Assembly: GCF_004833285.1 (NCBI RefSeq)
Contig: NZ_STFG01000002.1
Location: 1-64,000 of the forward strand
Length of the DNA stretch: 64,000 nt
DNA from: Lampropedia puyangensis
GTDB lineage: Bacteria; Pseudomonadota; Gammaproteobacteria; Burkholderiales; Burkholderiaceae_C
Direction: 5' to 3'
A program made the position numbers and the translations under genes. Under the pieces are notes generated by a model. The model saw only the letters and a program-made list of their open reading frames with translations. It was not told the origin of the DNA and did not search any database. The first letter of the stretch is position 1. Each line of letters starts with the position of its first letter. This document shows, piece by piece, positions 46,380 to 56,101 of this stretch.

Positions 46380-48305
46380 TTATGCTTTACCTGCGGGTTC
46401 TTGGTCTGCATAGTCGGTGGTAGCGACAGCAGAAGAGGGGGCAGCACTGTTTGCCGGGCGCCAGACTTGGCCGATCGAGACGGCTTTGAGGCGCTTACGA
46501 CGGCCATACCAGAGATTCACCAAGCCGCGCGAGAAAAACACGGCAGAGAACATACTGGTCAACACACCAATACAGTGCACTACAGCGAAGCCGCGCACCG
46601 GGCCATGGCCAAATGCGAGCAATGCAAAACCGGCAATCAAGGTGGTGACGTTAGAGTCCAAGATGGTGGCCCATGCCCGTTCGTAACCAGCATGAATGGC
46701 CGCTTGTGGTGAGGCGCCTGCGCGCAGTTCTTCTCGAATACGTTCATTGATCAGTACGTTCGAGTCAATCGCAACACCCAACGCCAAAGCCATCGCGGCA
46801 ATGCCAGGGAGCGTCAGCGTCGCCTGCAACATAGACAACACTGCCAGCAGCAGCAGCACGTTCACAAAAAGGCCCAGCGACGAAATCACGCCAAAGACCA
46901 TGTAGTAAATGCACATGAACACCATGATCAGGACCATGCCCCAGATCACGCTGTTTTGGCCGCGCTCAATGTTTTCCTGACCCAAGCTTGGCCCAATGGT
47001 GTATTCCTCAATGATCTCCATGGGGGCAGCCAGCGCACCAGAGCGCAGCAACACTGCTGTTTCAGTCGCTTCACGCGAGGTCATGGAGCCAGAAATCTGG
47101 ACCCGGCCACCGCCAATTTCCTGGCGGATCACGGGAGCAGTCACCACCATGCCATGACCACGTTCAAACAGCACAATGGCCATGCGTTTGTTGACGTTGG
47201 CACGGGTGACATCACGGAAGATGCGTGAACCAGGGGCATCAAACTCCAAATTCACGACAGGCATATTGCCTTGTTGTGTGTCAAAGCCCGGTTGGGCATC
47301 CAACAAATTTTCACCAGTCAGAATTACAGGCCGTTGCACAACGACTTTTTGACCACTGGCATCTTCAAACACTTCTGAGCCAAAAGGAACAGGGCCTGCA
47401 CCGCGTTCAGCCGCACGGCCTTCAGAAGATTCATCCACCAATCGCACTTGCAATGTAGCGGTGCGCCCAATCATGCGCTTGGCTTGCGCCACATCTTGAA
47501 CGCCAGGCAATTGCACCACAATCCGGTTGGGCCCCGCTTGTTGAATCACTGGTTCGGCAACGCCCAACTCATTGATACGATTGTGCAGGGTGCCAATGTT
47601 TTGCTTGATCGCCTGCTCTTGCACGCGTTTGACGGCTTCAGGCGTGAATACAAAACGGATACGCTCGTCCGATGACGTATTCGGATCGGGCATCATGTCA
47701 GCGTAGTTGTCTTGCACCACATTGCGTACTTGCGTGGCATCAGCAGCGTTACGCAGCGTAACTTCAATGGCTTGGCCATCGCGGCGCAGCCCACCATGGC
47801 GAATATCTTTCTCACGTAGTACACCACGCAAGCCGCTCAAAATGGCTTCGCTGCGTTGAAGCATTGCACCGTCCATGTCCACTTGCAGTGTGAAGTGCAC
47901 ACCACCGCGCAAGTCCAGACCCAAATACATAGGTTTGGCATTGATTGAGCGCAACCAAGCAGGGGTGCGGGAGAGAAGGTTCAACGCGACGGAGTATGAA
48001 GGGTTGTTTTCATCGGGCACCAGCAAGGCGGCGATGGCATCGCGTGCAGGGGCTTGGTCGTCTTGTTTGTTGAGGCGAACGCGCAACGATCCTTCTTCTC
48101 GTTCAACGCTTTTGGCTTCAATTTGATGGCTTTGCAATGCGTTCAGTACGCGTGCTTGAAGGCCATCGTCAATTGGTGCATCTGCGCGCAGAGATGCTAC
48201 CTGTACAGCGTAGTCTTCGCCGTAGATATTGGGAAGCGTGTAGAGGAACCCAACAATCAACGCAATCACCATGATTGCGTATTTCCATACCGGATAGCGG
48301 TTCAT
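46380..48305 (-). CDS. secD: Protein translocase subunit SecD
   Basis: The 641-aa product has an N-terminal transmembrane helix, then a large periplasmic region with the P1 head and the SecD-type motif GLDLRGGVHFTLQVD. Five more helices carry ALALGVAIDSNVLINERIREEL, the conserved channel motif (IDSNVLINERIREE). The ATG at 48305 gives the typical start MNRYPVWKYAIM; 20 upstream open codons are not conserved. It lies between yajC and secF in the usual order. The yajC-secD gap holds a structured RNA element (separate entry). Confidence 0.97.
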   Translation of the reverse strand: MNRYPVWKYAIMVIALIVGFLYTLPNIYGEDYAVQVASLRADAPIDDGLQARVLNALQSHQIEAKSVEREEGSLRVRLNKQDDQAPARDAIAALLVPDENNPSYSVALNLLSRTPAWLRSINAKPMYLGLDLRGGVHFTLQVDMDGAMLQRSEAILSGLRGVLREKDIRHGGLRRDGQAIEVTLRNAADATQVRNVVQDNYADMMPDPNTSSDERIRFVFTPEAVKRVQEQAIKQNIGTLHNRINELGVAEPVIQQAGPNRIVVQLPGVQDVAQAKRMIGRTATLQVRLVDESSEGRAAERGAGPVPFGSEVFEDASGQKVVVQRPVILTGENLLDAQPGFDTQQGNMPVVNLEFDAPGSRIFRDVTRANVNKRMAIVLFERGHGMVVTAPVIRQEIGGGRVQISGSMTSREATETAVLLRSGALAAPMEIIEEYTIGPSLGQENIERGQNSVIWGMVLIMVFMCIYYMVFGVISSLGLFVNVLLLLAVLSMLQATLTLPGIAAMALALGVAIDSNVLINERIREELRAGASPQAAIHAGYERAWATILDSNVTTLIAGFALLAFGHGPVRGFAVVHCIGVLTSMFSAVFFSRGLVNLWYGRRKRLKAVSIGQVWRPANSAAPSSAVATTDYADQEPAGKA

Positions 48306-48357
48306 GATCGTTTCTTTACTGAGTCGTTCGTGTGGCAAACGACAGGGGACAGGTGCG

Positions 48358-48439
48358 TAAAACAAAAATCCTGTGGAGGTACAGCCTGTGTGCGTAACGC
48401 AATGGCATTAGGCACGCGGTATGTCTCTTCCCACAGGAT
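48358..48439 (-). terminator. Structured yajC-secD spacer, possible attenuator/terminator
   Basis: On the minus strand ATCCTGTGG (complement of 48431-48439) pairs perfectly with CCACAGGAT (complement of 48368-48376) across a 54-base loop. The second arm runs straight into TTTTTGTTTT. The loop contains a smaller hairpin, TGCGT-T-ACGCA. The layout is that of a terminator or attenuator between yajC and secD. The long loop makes efficiency uncertain. Confidence 0.5.
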
Positions 48440-48451
48440 CGGCTTGGACCA

Positions 48452-48790
48452 TCAAGCAGCGTTTTTATCAAACGTCCCTTTTGGCAGAACTTGACCAACA
48501 GCAGAGCGCTGCACTTGAACTTCCACGCCAGGGGAGATTTCCAGATGGATCCACTGTTCGCTCAATTTGCTGACTCGGCCAACAATACCGCCCGCTGTAG
48601 TGACTTCATCACCCTTGGCCAAAGCGTCAATCATTGCGCGATGCTCTTTTTGACGTTTCATTTGAGGGCGAATCATGATGAAGTAAAGCACCACGAACAT
48701 CAAAATCAGCGGCAGCATCCCAGTCAGCATGGATGCGCCACCAGCGGCTTCGGCAGCAGGGGCAGTTTGGGCAAAGGCAGTAGAAATCAT
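48452..48790 (-). CDS. yajC: Preprotein translocase accessory subunit YajC
   Basis: The 112-aa protein has one membrane helix (LTGMLPLILMFVVLYFIMI, about residues 22-40). The family motif IRPQMKRQKEH follows, then a small cytoplasmic domain with GDEVTTAGGIVGRV. It binds SecDF in the membrane. It is the first gene of yajC-secD-secF. The gene usually found upstream in other bacteria, tgt, is absent here; the next gene upstream is divergent. Confidence 0.95.
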   Translation of the reverse strand: MISTAFAQTAPAAEAAGGASMLTGMLPLILMFVVLYFIMIRPQMKRQKEHRAMIDALAKGDEVTTAGGIVGRVSKLSEQWIHLEISPGVEVQVQRSAVGQVLPKGTFDKNAA

Positions 48791-49141
48791 CGAATCAAAG
48801 CTCCAGAAAATAGTCTCATCGTATGCACAAGCGTGGCATCTGGGGGCTTTTTGTCTGAATCAAAGAGGCATCTTGTCAATACCTTTGCTTTTTGAATCAC
48901 TAGAAGCACTCTCAATCAAGCAGATCAGGATAACTCCTTGACTACGCCTGCTTTTGCATACTGATTTAAAACGGTGAACATGCCATTGTATGCGTCTAGT
49001 CAGTCGATGCTATGTTTTCCGGCGAGTTGGCAGGTTATATCCTCCTCGGAGCAAAGCATTGCCCCATTATGCGCGCAGGTAACGGCTGTACATGCGTGCT
49101 CGATGGCACATGCTGTTCGGGTTTCTTGTCTTGGGGGTGCT
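48791..49141. other. Gap between divergent yajC and sugar dehydrogenase gene
   Basis: This 351-base gap holds no supported gene. An open frame running rightward from 48974 is continuous with the dehydrogenase but has no similarity and no ribosome site. The promoters of both genes must be here; none was assigned with confidence. Confidence 0.45.
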
Positions 49142-50275
49142 ATGAAAAATCGTTTTGCTGCCGTTTGTTCGGCCGCTGTAGTTCGCATTTTGTTGTTGAC
49201 AGGCACTGTGAGCGCCTATGCACAAAGCACATCAACTTCATCCCTGCCTTTTGTGTCTCAAGCCGTGGCGAGCTTTGACCAGCCGTGGGCCGTTGCTTTC
49301 TTGCCCGAAAACCAAGCGTTGGTGACTGAGCGCTCTGGGCGCCTGAAATGGGTAGACCTTGCCACTGGCAACAGTCAGGCGGTTGCAGGAGTGCCTGAGG
49401 TTGAATATGGCGGTCAAGGTGGATTGGGTGATGTGGTCTTGCACCCACAATTTGCGCAGAATCGTTGGGTTTATTGGAGTTATGCGGAGGTTGGTGAACG
49501 CAGTAGTGCTGGCGCTGCAATTGCACGTGGAAGACTGGAAGTGACCGAAAAAGGCCCTTCCTTGCATGATGTAAGTGTGATTTGGCGCCAAGTTCCCAAG
49601 GTTTCGGGGCGGGGCCACTATGCGCATCGCCTACTGTTTGACCGGGACGATTTGCTGTGGGTGAGCAGTGGTGATCGCCAGCAATTCGATCCAGCGCAAG
49701 ATTTGCAATCAAACTTGGGAAAAGTGTTGCGTCTTACAGATGAGGGCGCTGCCGTTGAAGGCAATCCTTTTTTCAAACAAGGAGGTGTCGCTGCCCAAGT
49801 ATGGTCATTAGGGCATCGCAATCCCCTGGGAATTGCCTTTGATGCACAAGGCCAGCTGTGGGAAGTTGAAATGGGGCCGCGTGGTGGCGATGAGCTCAAC
49901 CGTATCGAGCGCGGCAGCAACTATGGCTACCCGATTGTCTCCAATGGTGACCATTACAGTGGTCGCACGATTCCTGACCATGACACCCGTCCTGAGTTCA
50001 AGGCTCCGCTTATCACGTGGACTCCGGTTATCTCGCCTTCTAGCATGGTGGTGTACCAAGGCGATGACTTTCCCGATTGGAGAGGCAATGCTTTGATTTC
50101 GGGGTTGTCCTCACAATCGCTGGTTCGCGTTGAGTTGAAGGCAACAACAGCTAGGGAAGTGGAGCGTTTTGATATGGGGCGGAGGATTCGTGCGGTGGCG
50201 CAAGCTCCCGATGGTGCGCTATGGGTGCTAGAGGATGGCAAGAAAGGGCGTCTCTTACGATTGACACCAAGTTGA
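49142..50275 (+). CDS. Periplasmic PQQ-dependent sugar (aldose) dehydrogenase family protein
   Basis: The 377-aa exported protein has a signal peptide ending TVSAYA and a six-bladed propeller of the soluble aldose dehydrogenase family. It carries FDQPWAVAFLPENQALVTER, the catalytic-type His in GGQGGLGDVVLHPQF, GHYAHRLLFD, SLGHRNPLGIAFD and EMGPRGGDELN, all typical positions around the PQQ and Ca2+ site. It is most like YliI/Asd-type proteins. Its substrate is unknown; PQQ synthesis genes are not in the window. The ATG at 49142 is preceded by a G-rich GGGGGTG ribosome site. Confidence 0.87.
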   Translation: MKNRFAAVCSAAVVRILLLTGTVSAYAQSTSTSSLPFVSQAVASFDQPWAVAFLPENQALVTERSGRLKWVDLATGNSQAVAGVPEVEYGGQGGLGDVVLHPQFAQNRWVYWSYAEVGERSSAGAAIARGRLEVTEKGPSLHDVSVIWRQVPKVSGRGHYAHRLLFDRDDLLWVSSGDRQQFDPAQDLQSNLGKVLRLTDEGAAVEGNPFFKQGGVAAQVWSLGHRNPLGIAFDAQGQLWEVEMGPRGGDELNRIERGSNYGYPIVSNGDHYSGRTIPDHDTRPEFKAPLITWTPVISPSSMVVYQGDDFPDWRGNALISGLSSQSLVRVELKATTAREVERFDMGRRIRAVAQAPDGALWVLEDGKKGRLLRLTPS

Positions 50276-50570
50276 GTGTTCAACCTTTTTTTGTGGCATT
50301 CGCCGTGTTTGTTGTGCGTTGGCACGACAAATGGGGAGTTAGAGCCTGGCCTTTCAAGATAAAAAGGTGGTTTTATGGCGTTCAAGAATGAACTCTTGTG
50401 CGGACTTGGACACCAATCCTGCGCAAAAAACGAGGGCTCAATTTTTCATGTTGTTGGCCATCTCGTTTTGCGAAACAGTCCATTCCGCTTGAATGCCTTT
50501 ATGCAACGCATGCTATTGGGCATCATCTCGTCTCTATAAGACCACTATATTGCCCACAATTGGCCTAACT

Positions 50571-51119
50571 ATGCACCCACAACCTCCCTCACGCTACAGC
50601 CTTACGGCCATTTTGCTGCACTGGCTTTTGGCGGCTGCGATCTTGTTCTTGTTCTTTTTCGGCCTGTATATGGTGGATTTGCCTTTTTCAATGCAAAAAC
50701 TCAAATACATGAACTGGCATAAATGGGCAGGGGTATTGGTGCTGGTATTGTCTATCGTGCGCTTGGCAACACGTTTGATCAAGCGTCCGCCGCCATTGCC
50801 ACAGCGTATGGCTGAAGCCATGCCTCGCTGGCAGCATGTGGCACACCATGGTACGCACCATCTGATGTATCTGCTGTTTTTTGCCGTTCCGCTGCTGGGG
50901 TGGGCATACAGCTCTGCAGCTGGGTTTCCGATTGTTTTGTTCGGGCAGCTCCCCTTGCCAGATTTTGTTCCGGCCAGTCCAGAGTTAGCACAGCTGATCA
51001 AGCCTTGGCACAAGTTGGCCGCATTTGCATTGATGGGACTGATTGTTTTACACGTGCTGGCCGTGGTTAAGCATCAATTCATTGATCGTGATGGATTGAT
51101 TGGGCGCATGCTGCCTTGA
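50571..51119 (+). CDS. Cytochrome b561 family protein
   Basis: The 182-aa membrane protein has four helices. The haem-ligating His residues are in ILLHWLLAA (first helix), MNWHKWAGV (second), and AAFALMGLIVLHVLAVVKH (fourth), the pattern of the bacterial di-haem cytochrome b561. It oxidises quinols or passes electrons across the membrane. It is followed by two yceI genes, an arrangement seen in many Proteobacteria and in E. coli (yceJ-yceI). The ATG at 50571 is chosen over the longer frame because it gives the family start. Confidence 0.9.
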   Translation: MHPQPPSRYSLTAILLHWLLAAAILFLFFFGLYMVDLPFSMQKLKYMNWHKWAGVLVLVLSIVRLATRLIKRPPPLPQRMAEAMPRWQHVAHHGTHHLMYLLFFAVPLLGWAYSSAAGFPIVLFGQLPLPDFVPASPELAQLIKPWHKLAAFALMGLIVLHVLAVVKHQFIDRDGLIGRMLP

Positions 51120-51223
51120 TCTCCATCCTGTTGGATGCGCCTTTGGGGAACCAATCCTTTCAAAACTGCTCCTGATGGGGTGGACACGCTCGCACCCTCT
51201 TCAAACTTTAAATACTGATTGTT

Positions 51224-51793
51224 ATGAAAACATCTTCACTGATTGCCGTCGCAGCCCTTTCTGTTTTGAACTTGACGGCTGCAGCATGGGCAGAACAAAG
51301 TCTGGCTGCTGACCAAAGCGAAATCAAGTTCACGTTCAAACAGCTGGGTGTGCCTGTGACTGGCCATTTCAAGACTTTTGGGGCCGATGTCAAACTCAAT
51401 CCTAAAGATCTGGCTGGCAGCAGCGTGAATGTCAAGGTAGATACTGGTAGCGCCACGATTGGCGTGCCAGAGACGGAGTCTGAACTGGCTAAAAAACCTT
51501 GGTTCGATACGGCGCAATTTCCTCAAGCAAGCTTCAGCTCTTCATCCATCAAAGCCGTTGGGGATGGCCAATATGAGGCCCAAGGCAAGCTCAATATCAA
51601 AGGCGTTAGTACGGATGTGACGGTGCCAGTCAAGCTGCAACAAACCAACGGTGCCACGATTGCAACGGGTGAGATTCCTTTGCAGCGCTTGAACTTCAAA
51701 ATCGGTGAAGGCGAGTGGAGTGACACTTCTATGGTGGCTGATGAGGTCAAGGTGACATTCAAGCTGGCGATTAACGGCGTCGATCCACTGTAA
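51224..51793 (+). CDS. YceI-family periplasmic protein, first copy
   Basis: The 189-aa protein has a signal peptide cut after TAAAWA and a YceI lipocalin-like barrel starting SLAADQSEIKFTFKQLGVPV (SEIKFTFKQLG core). SASFSSSSIK and GQYEAQGKLNIKGVSTDVTVP are typical strands. YceI barrels bind polyprenyl molecules such as ubiquinone chains. Position after cytochrome b561 suggests a link to membrane redox chemistry. It differs clearly from the second copy. Confidence 0.9.
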   Translation: MKTSSLIAVAALSVLNLTAAAWAEQSLAADQSEIKFTFKQLGVPVTGHFKTFGADVKLNPKDLAGSSVNVKVDTGSATIGVPETESELAKKPWFDTAQFPQASFSSSSIKAVGDGQYEAQGKLNIKGVSTDVTVPVKLQQTNGATIATGEIPLQRLNFKIGEGEWSDTSMVADEVKVTFKLAINGVDPL

Positions 51794-51905
51794 TTTTTGA
51801 GGCGCTGCTGGTTGCACAACTGGTGGGGTGCGTAACGCATCAAGTCAGAGCCCGCATATGCCTGTACTGTATTTATTTCCATTTAACCTTCAACAGGAGA
51901 ACCTG

Positions 51906-52484
51906 ATGCGTATTCCATTTTTACTTACCGCCGCTGCAGCCCTTGCTTTGGGCGCAGGCTCTGCAATGGCTGCCAACTACACCATTGACCCTACGCATAC
52001 GTTTGTGACTTTTGAAATCGATCACAATGGCACTTCTACCAACCGTGGTCGCTTTGATAATGTGGAAGGCACTATCGAATTTGACCGTGCAGCCAAAACA
52101 GGCAAGGTGGATGTGACTGTCGGCATCGCTTCTGTCAGCACAGGCACTGCTGGTTTTGATAAGCACTTGCAGTCAGAACAATTGCTCAATGCTGCGCAAT
52201 TTCCGACTGCACGCTTTGTGAGCGAAAAGTTCGATTTCAAAGGCGACAAGGTCGATGAAATCAAAGGCCAATTGACGCTGTTGGGTCAAACCCATCCTGT
52301 CACGCTGGATGCCGAAAAGTTCAACTGCTATGCAAACCAGATGCTGCAAGGGCGTGAGGTGTGCGGTGGTGATTTTGAAGTCAAGATTGACCGTACCAAA
52401 TGGGGTTCAAACTTTGGCTTGGATTGGGGCGCAGCCAAAGAAGTGAAGGTGATTATTCAGATTGAAGCCATCAAGGCAGATTGA
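51906..52484 (+). CDS. yceI: YceI-family periplasmic protein, second copy
   Basis: The 192-aa product (ATG at 51906, CAGGAGAACCTG upstream) has a signal peptide cut after AMA and then ANYTIDPTHTFVTFEIDHNG. This is very close in style to E. coli YceI, as is FNCYANQMLQGREVCGGDFE with two Cys that can form a disulfide. It lies 112 bases after the first copy and is ended by a strong terminator. The same lipid- or quinone-binding role is expected. Confidence 0.92.
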   Translation: MRIPFLLTAAAALALGAGSAMAANYTIDPTHTFVTFEIDHNGTSTNRGRFDNVEGTIEFDRAAKTGKVDVTVGIASVSTGTAGFDKHLQSEQLLNAAQFPTARFVSEKFDFKGDKVDEIKGQLTLLGQTHPVTLDAEKFNCYANQMLQGREVCGGDFEVKIDRTKWGSNFGLDWGAAKEVKVIIQIEAIKAD

Positions 52485-52532
52485 TGGGCATTGGTGTCAG
52501 GCCAGGTGATGTTTACTTGGTGCGCCAAGCAT

Positions 52533-52562
52533 AGAAAAGGCGGTCAACAGACCGCCTTTTCT
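52533..52562. terminator. Bidirectional terminator between yceI and thiolase genes
   Basis: AGAAAAGGCGGTC-AACA-GACCGCCTTTTCT is a perfect 13-bp inverted repeat. It serves the convergent yceI (rightward) and thiolase (leftward) transcripts. Confidence 0.9.
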
Positions 52563-52584
52563 ATTGGGTAATGTGCTTGGGCTT

Positions 52585-53766
52585 TTACAGGAGCTCAACG
52601 GTGATGGCCGTGGCCTCACCGCCGCCAATGCACAATGTAGCCAAGCCTTTTTTGAGTCCACGGGCCTTCAATGCGTGCAGCAAGGTAACCACGATACGGG
52701 CACCACTGGCACCAATGGGGTGGCCCAAGGCACATGCGCCCCCATTGACATTGACTTTGTCGTGCGGCACTTTGAGTTCTTCCATCAGTGCCATGGTGAC
52801 GACTGCGAAGGCTTCGTTGACTTCCCACAGGTCTACGTCCTCAACTTTCCAGCCAGCTTTGTCCAAAGCTTTCTTGGCGGCATCCACAGGCGCTGTGGTA
52901 AACCATTCCGGCTCCTGAGAGTGTTGGGCTGTGGAAACGATGCGTGCCAATGGTTGGGCGCCCAAGGCTTTGGCGGTCGATTCACGCACCAATACCAGTG
53001 CCGCTGCGCCATCGTTGATGCTGGAGCTGGCTGCCGCAGTGATCGTGCCGTCTTTTTTGAAAGCCGGTTTCAGGGTTGGGATCTTTTCGACGTTGATCTT
53101 GCCTGGCCCTTCGTCTTTATCAATCACCACATCGCCTTTGCGTGTTTTGACGGTAACGGGCACGATTTCATTGGCAAAGGCGCCTTCGGCGATAGCCTTT
53201 TGCGCACGCGTGACGCTGGCAGTGGCAAAAGCGTCTTGCTGTTCGCGTGTGAAGTTGTATTTCTCAGCGCACAGTTCGCCGAATGTGCCCATGGAGCCAC
53301 CTGTATAGGCGTCTTCCAGGCCATCGAGCATCATGTGGTCAAAGATTTTGTCATGGCCTAAACGGTAGCCGCCACGGCCTTTTTTCAGAAGATATGGCGC
53401 GTTGGTCATGCTTTCCATGCCGCCTGAGACCACCACATCTGCGGAGCCCGCTTTGAGTGCATCATGGCCGAGCATGGCTGCCTTCATCGCCGATCCACAC
53501 ACTTTGCCCACTGTAGTGGCCGCTACGCCTTTGGGCAGGCCCGCTGCCAGTGTTGCCTGGCGGGCTGGGGCTTGGCCTTGGCCTGCGACCAGCACATTGC
53601 CAAAGAAAACCTCATCGACTTTTTCTGGCACAACACCGGCTTGCGCCAAAGCGCCTTTGATGGCTGCAGCGCCCAATTCCCATGCCTGCAGTGGACTGAA
53701 GTCGCCTTGAAAGCCGCCCATGGGGGTGCGAACCGCACCAATGATGACAATGGACTCATTGCTCAT
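52585..53766 (-). CDS. Acetyl-CoA C-acetyltransferase (thiolase)
   Basis: The 393-aa biosynthetic-type thiolase condenses two acetyl-CoA or cleaves acetoacetyl-CoA. The nucleophile C90 lies in VGKVCGSAMKA. Other active-site motifs are WEVNEAFA, GGACALGHPIGASGARI (catalytic His) and the final CIGGGEATA with the acid/base Cys. There is no phaB or phaC neighbour, so a role in polyhydroxybutyrate synthesis, ketone-body use or amino-acid breakdown cannot be chosen. It stands alone with its own terminator. Confidence 0.93.
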   Translation of the reverse strand: MSNESIVIIGAVRTPMGGFQGDFSPLQAWELGAAAIKGALAQAGVVPEKVDEVFFGNVLVAGQGQAPARQATLAAGLPKGVAATTVGKVCGSAMKAAMLGHDALKAGSADVVVSGGMESMTNAPYLLKKGRGGYRLGHDKIFDHMMLDGLEDAYTGGSMGTFGELCAEKYNFTREQQDAFATASVTRAQKAIAEGAFANEIVPVTVKTRKGDVVIDKDEGPGKINVEKIPTLKPAFKKDGTITAAASSSINDGAAALVLVRESTAKALGAQPLARIVSTAQHSQEPEWFTTAPVDAAKKALDKAGWKVEDVDLWEVNEAFAVVTMALMEELKVPHDKVNVNGGACALGHPIGASGARIVVTLLHALKARGLKKGLATLCIGGGEATAITVELL

Positions 53767-53970
53767 GTGTATCTCCTACGTTTGATGCCAGCGTTTTGAT
53801 GGCTGTTACCAGGCTTATAAGCCTTTTGAAAAATTGAACGTGCCTATTTTGCCCCACTCTGGCACACATAGTGTGCCAATCCATGGGCCGCTTGGCATGC
53901 GGTTGGCCCTTTCGCTGCCGGCTTTAACTGCTCTTGCGGATAACGCCGCTTTTCGTGTCGCATGTGGAGC

Positions 53971-54804
53971 TCAGTCTGGCGCAGGTGTGTATTCACTGTG
54001 GCGGGCATGTAGCATGGCTCTCACAGTGGGCAGCAATCGGCGTGAGATGGGCAAGAGATGCTGCGATCCGTGCAGTTGCACGACCCACTGCTCACCCTCT
54101 TCTTTGGAGGATTGTTTGAGTAGCCCTTTGAGCGCTTTGTGGGCGATCAGTGCGTTGCGATGGATGCGCAGGAATGCTCCAGGAAAGTCGCGTTCAAGCT
54201 CAGCGAGAGATCCGTCATACACATACTCACGCAGAGGGGTCATCAGCGTCACGTATTTCAGCTCTGCGCGGCAATACACGATATTGGCAATGAGCACTCG
54301 CTCTGCGCGGTTACGCTCATTGATAACGACAAAAGGTGCATTTGCATCAGGCAAATCGTGTGCTGGGAGAGCGCCTGGCGCGGCAGTCCCTGTGTGGTGG
54401 GGGGAGCTCAGTGCGCTGTTTCTGGTGGCATTGAGGTGTATCTGTACACGCTTGAGTGCTTGACGCAGCCGGTCCAACCGTACAGGTTTGGTCAGGTAAT
54501 CTATGGCCTCCACATCAAATGCCGCAGTGGCATATTCGGTATGTGCCGTGACGAACACAATGGCTGGTGGTTGGGGCCGCTTGCGCAGGGTTTCAGCAAA
54601 AGAAACACCATCGGTCTCTGGCATATGGATATCCAGTAAAACCAAGTCGATGGCAGCGTTGCCTTGGGTTTTTTGCAGAATATCTTCGGCTAAGTTGACT
54701 GCTGAGGCTTCCATGATGCGGCAGGGAAATTCAGGCAACTCTTCGAGAAGCGTGCGAAGTCTGCTGCGTGCCAGTGATTCGTCGTCAACGATTAAAACAT
54801 TCAT
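53971..54804 (-). CDS. LytTR-family response regulator, AlgR-like
   Basis: The 277-aa protein has a receiver domain with pocket residues in VDDE and phospho-acceptor D58 in LVLLDIHMP. A linker rich in Ser/Pro/Ala (about 140-160) leads to a C-terminal LytTR DNA-binding domain with NIVYCRAELKYVTLMTP, YVYDGSLAELERDF and FLRIHRNALI. Family relatives include AlgR of Pseudomonas, which controls alginate and type IV pili. It lies 96 bases after the AlgZ-like kinase gene and next to argH, the same neighbourhood as in Pseudomonas. Confidence 0.9.
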   Translation of the reverse strand: MNVLIVDDESLARSRLRTLLEELPEFPCRIMEASAVNLAEDILQKTQGNAAIDLVLLDIHMPETDGVSFAETLRKRPQPPAIVFVTAHTEYATAAFDVEAIDYLTKPVRLDRLRQALKRVQIHLNATRNSALSSPHHTGTAAPGALPAHDLPDANAPFVVINERNRAERVLIANIVYCRAELKYVTLMTPLREYVYDGSLAELERDFPGAFLRIHRNALIAHKALKGLLKQSSKEEGEQWVVQLHGSQHLLPISRRLLPTVRAMLHARHSEYTPAPD

Positions 54805-54900
54805 GGTGGTATGAGGCAGGGTATTTGTATCCTAGTTTGGATAATGAGTTGCGTGCAGTATCTTTGGGGTAATGGCATAGGCACCATGCCGTTATTGGTT

Positions 54901-56025
54901 TCATCGGGCGCAGCCCATATCATCGCGTCCCATCAAAGGGGCGGCGGGTAAACTGATGGCGACTTCATAGCGGTCACCGCGTGTGCGGGCGCTGAAGTCT
55001 GCATGCACATCATGCATCAGGCGTAAGCGTGCGCGCACATTGCGCAGCGCGATGCCATTGCCTGCGGTCTTAGGGCTGGCATCCGATACGGCGCAGTCCG
55101 AGCGCTTGTTAGGCACTGTATTGCTGATGCGAACCAAAACCCGATCGCCTTTGCGCCGCACCAGAATGTGGATTTCGCCTCCATCCACACTGGGTTCAAT
55201 GCCATGTTTGATGGCGTTTTCAACCAGTGGCTGCAGCAGCAATGGGGGGACGCTGGCTTGCAGCGCCTCCTGTTCGATAGTCCAACTGGTACGCAGGCGA
55301 GCTTCAAAGCGAATGCCTTCGATACGCAGATACTGGCGTGCAATCTCGACCTCTTTCTCCAGTGATGAAGTGCTGCGTGCATCTTTAAGGGCGTGGTGAA
55401 AGAGATCGCTGAGGTCTTCCAGCATGCCTTCTGCCAAGCGTGGGTTTTGCCGTACCAATGCAATGGCGCTATTGAGGGTGTTGAAGAGAAAGTGCGGTCG
55501 AATGCGTGATTGCAACTCCGCTAATTTCGCCACTGTTTGTGCTGGTTGCCGCGCGCGCTGGCGCATGACCAACATGGAGGTGAGCAAAGCCGCTAAACCT
55601 GTGCCACTCAAGCAAGCGGCCAACCAGGCGGCTTTGGTGGTGGTGTGGATATTGAATGCATCGAACAAGCCCATGCCAAGCAGCCCACCCATCAAGCCCA
55701 GTAACAGCGCAAAGCCCCATTGAACACTGGCCACTTGTTGATTCAGCCAATGTTTGCAGAGGCAACTCAACAACAGCCAGAGCAGCACGGCTGGCATGCT
55801 CACACCAGTGAGGATAGCGAACTGTCCGAGCCACTCTTGCAGCGTGGAGGCTTGGAACAACACGATCAAAGCCAGGGGTGTTTCTACCAAGAGCAGGGCA
55901 CGCAGCACTACACCTAAATGGCAGGCATCAAATAGCAGCAGGGAGGGTTTGTCTGACAGAACCAGGGCTGCAGGTGCTGCGCGGGGTGCTCGCGCAGATA
56001 GAATATTCCGTTTGGTCCCGTTCAT
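54901..56025 (-). CDS. LytS/AlgZ-type membrane sensor kinase
   Basis: The 374-aa protein has four hydrophobic helices (about residues 40-155). The His_kinase (PF06580-type) motif with H178 is in [17 protein letters not shown] (PHFLFNTLN). A compact ATPase domain follows, with [19 protein letters not shown] and [13 protein letters not shown]. It lacks a periplasmic sensing domain. It is encoded before the AlgR-like regulator and divergent from argH with a 76-base shared gap. Confidence 0.88.
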   Translation of the reverse strand: MNGTKRNILSARAPRAAPAALVLSDKPSLLLFDACHLGVVLRALLLVETPLALIVLFQASTLQEWLGQFAILTGVSMPAVLLWLLLSCLCKHWLNQQVASVQWGFALLLGLMGGLLGMGLFDAFNIHTTTKAAWLAACLSGTGLAALLTSMLVMRQRARQPAQTVAKLAELQSRIRPHFLFNTLNSAIALVRQNPRLAEGMLEDLSDLFHHALKDARSTSSLEKEVEIARQYLRIEGIRFEARLRTSWTIEQEALQASVPPLLLQPLVENAIKHGIEPSVDGGEIHILVRRKGDRVLVRISNTVPNKRSDCAVSDASPKTAGNGIALRNVRARLRLMHDVHADFSARTRGDRYEVAISLPAAPLMGRDDMGCAR

Positions 56026-56101
56026 GGCATGGTTAATGTGTGTGATCGGGGCGGTTTGCTCCCGCGTTTTTGCCCATTATTGCGTCATTATCCCGAGTTC
56101 C

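Noticed and set aside
55754-56101. N-terminal extension of argH to 55754
   Set aside because: It overlaps the divergent sensor kinase gene and has no similarity to argininosuccinate lyases.
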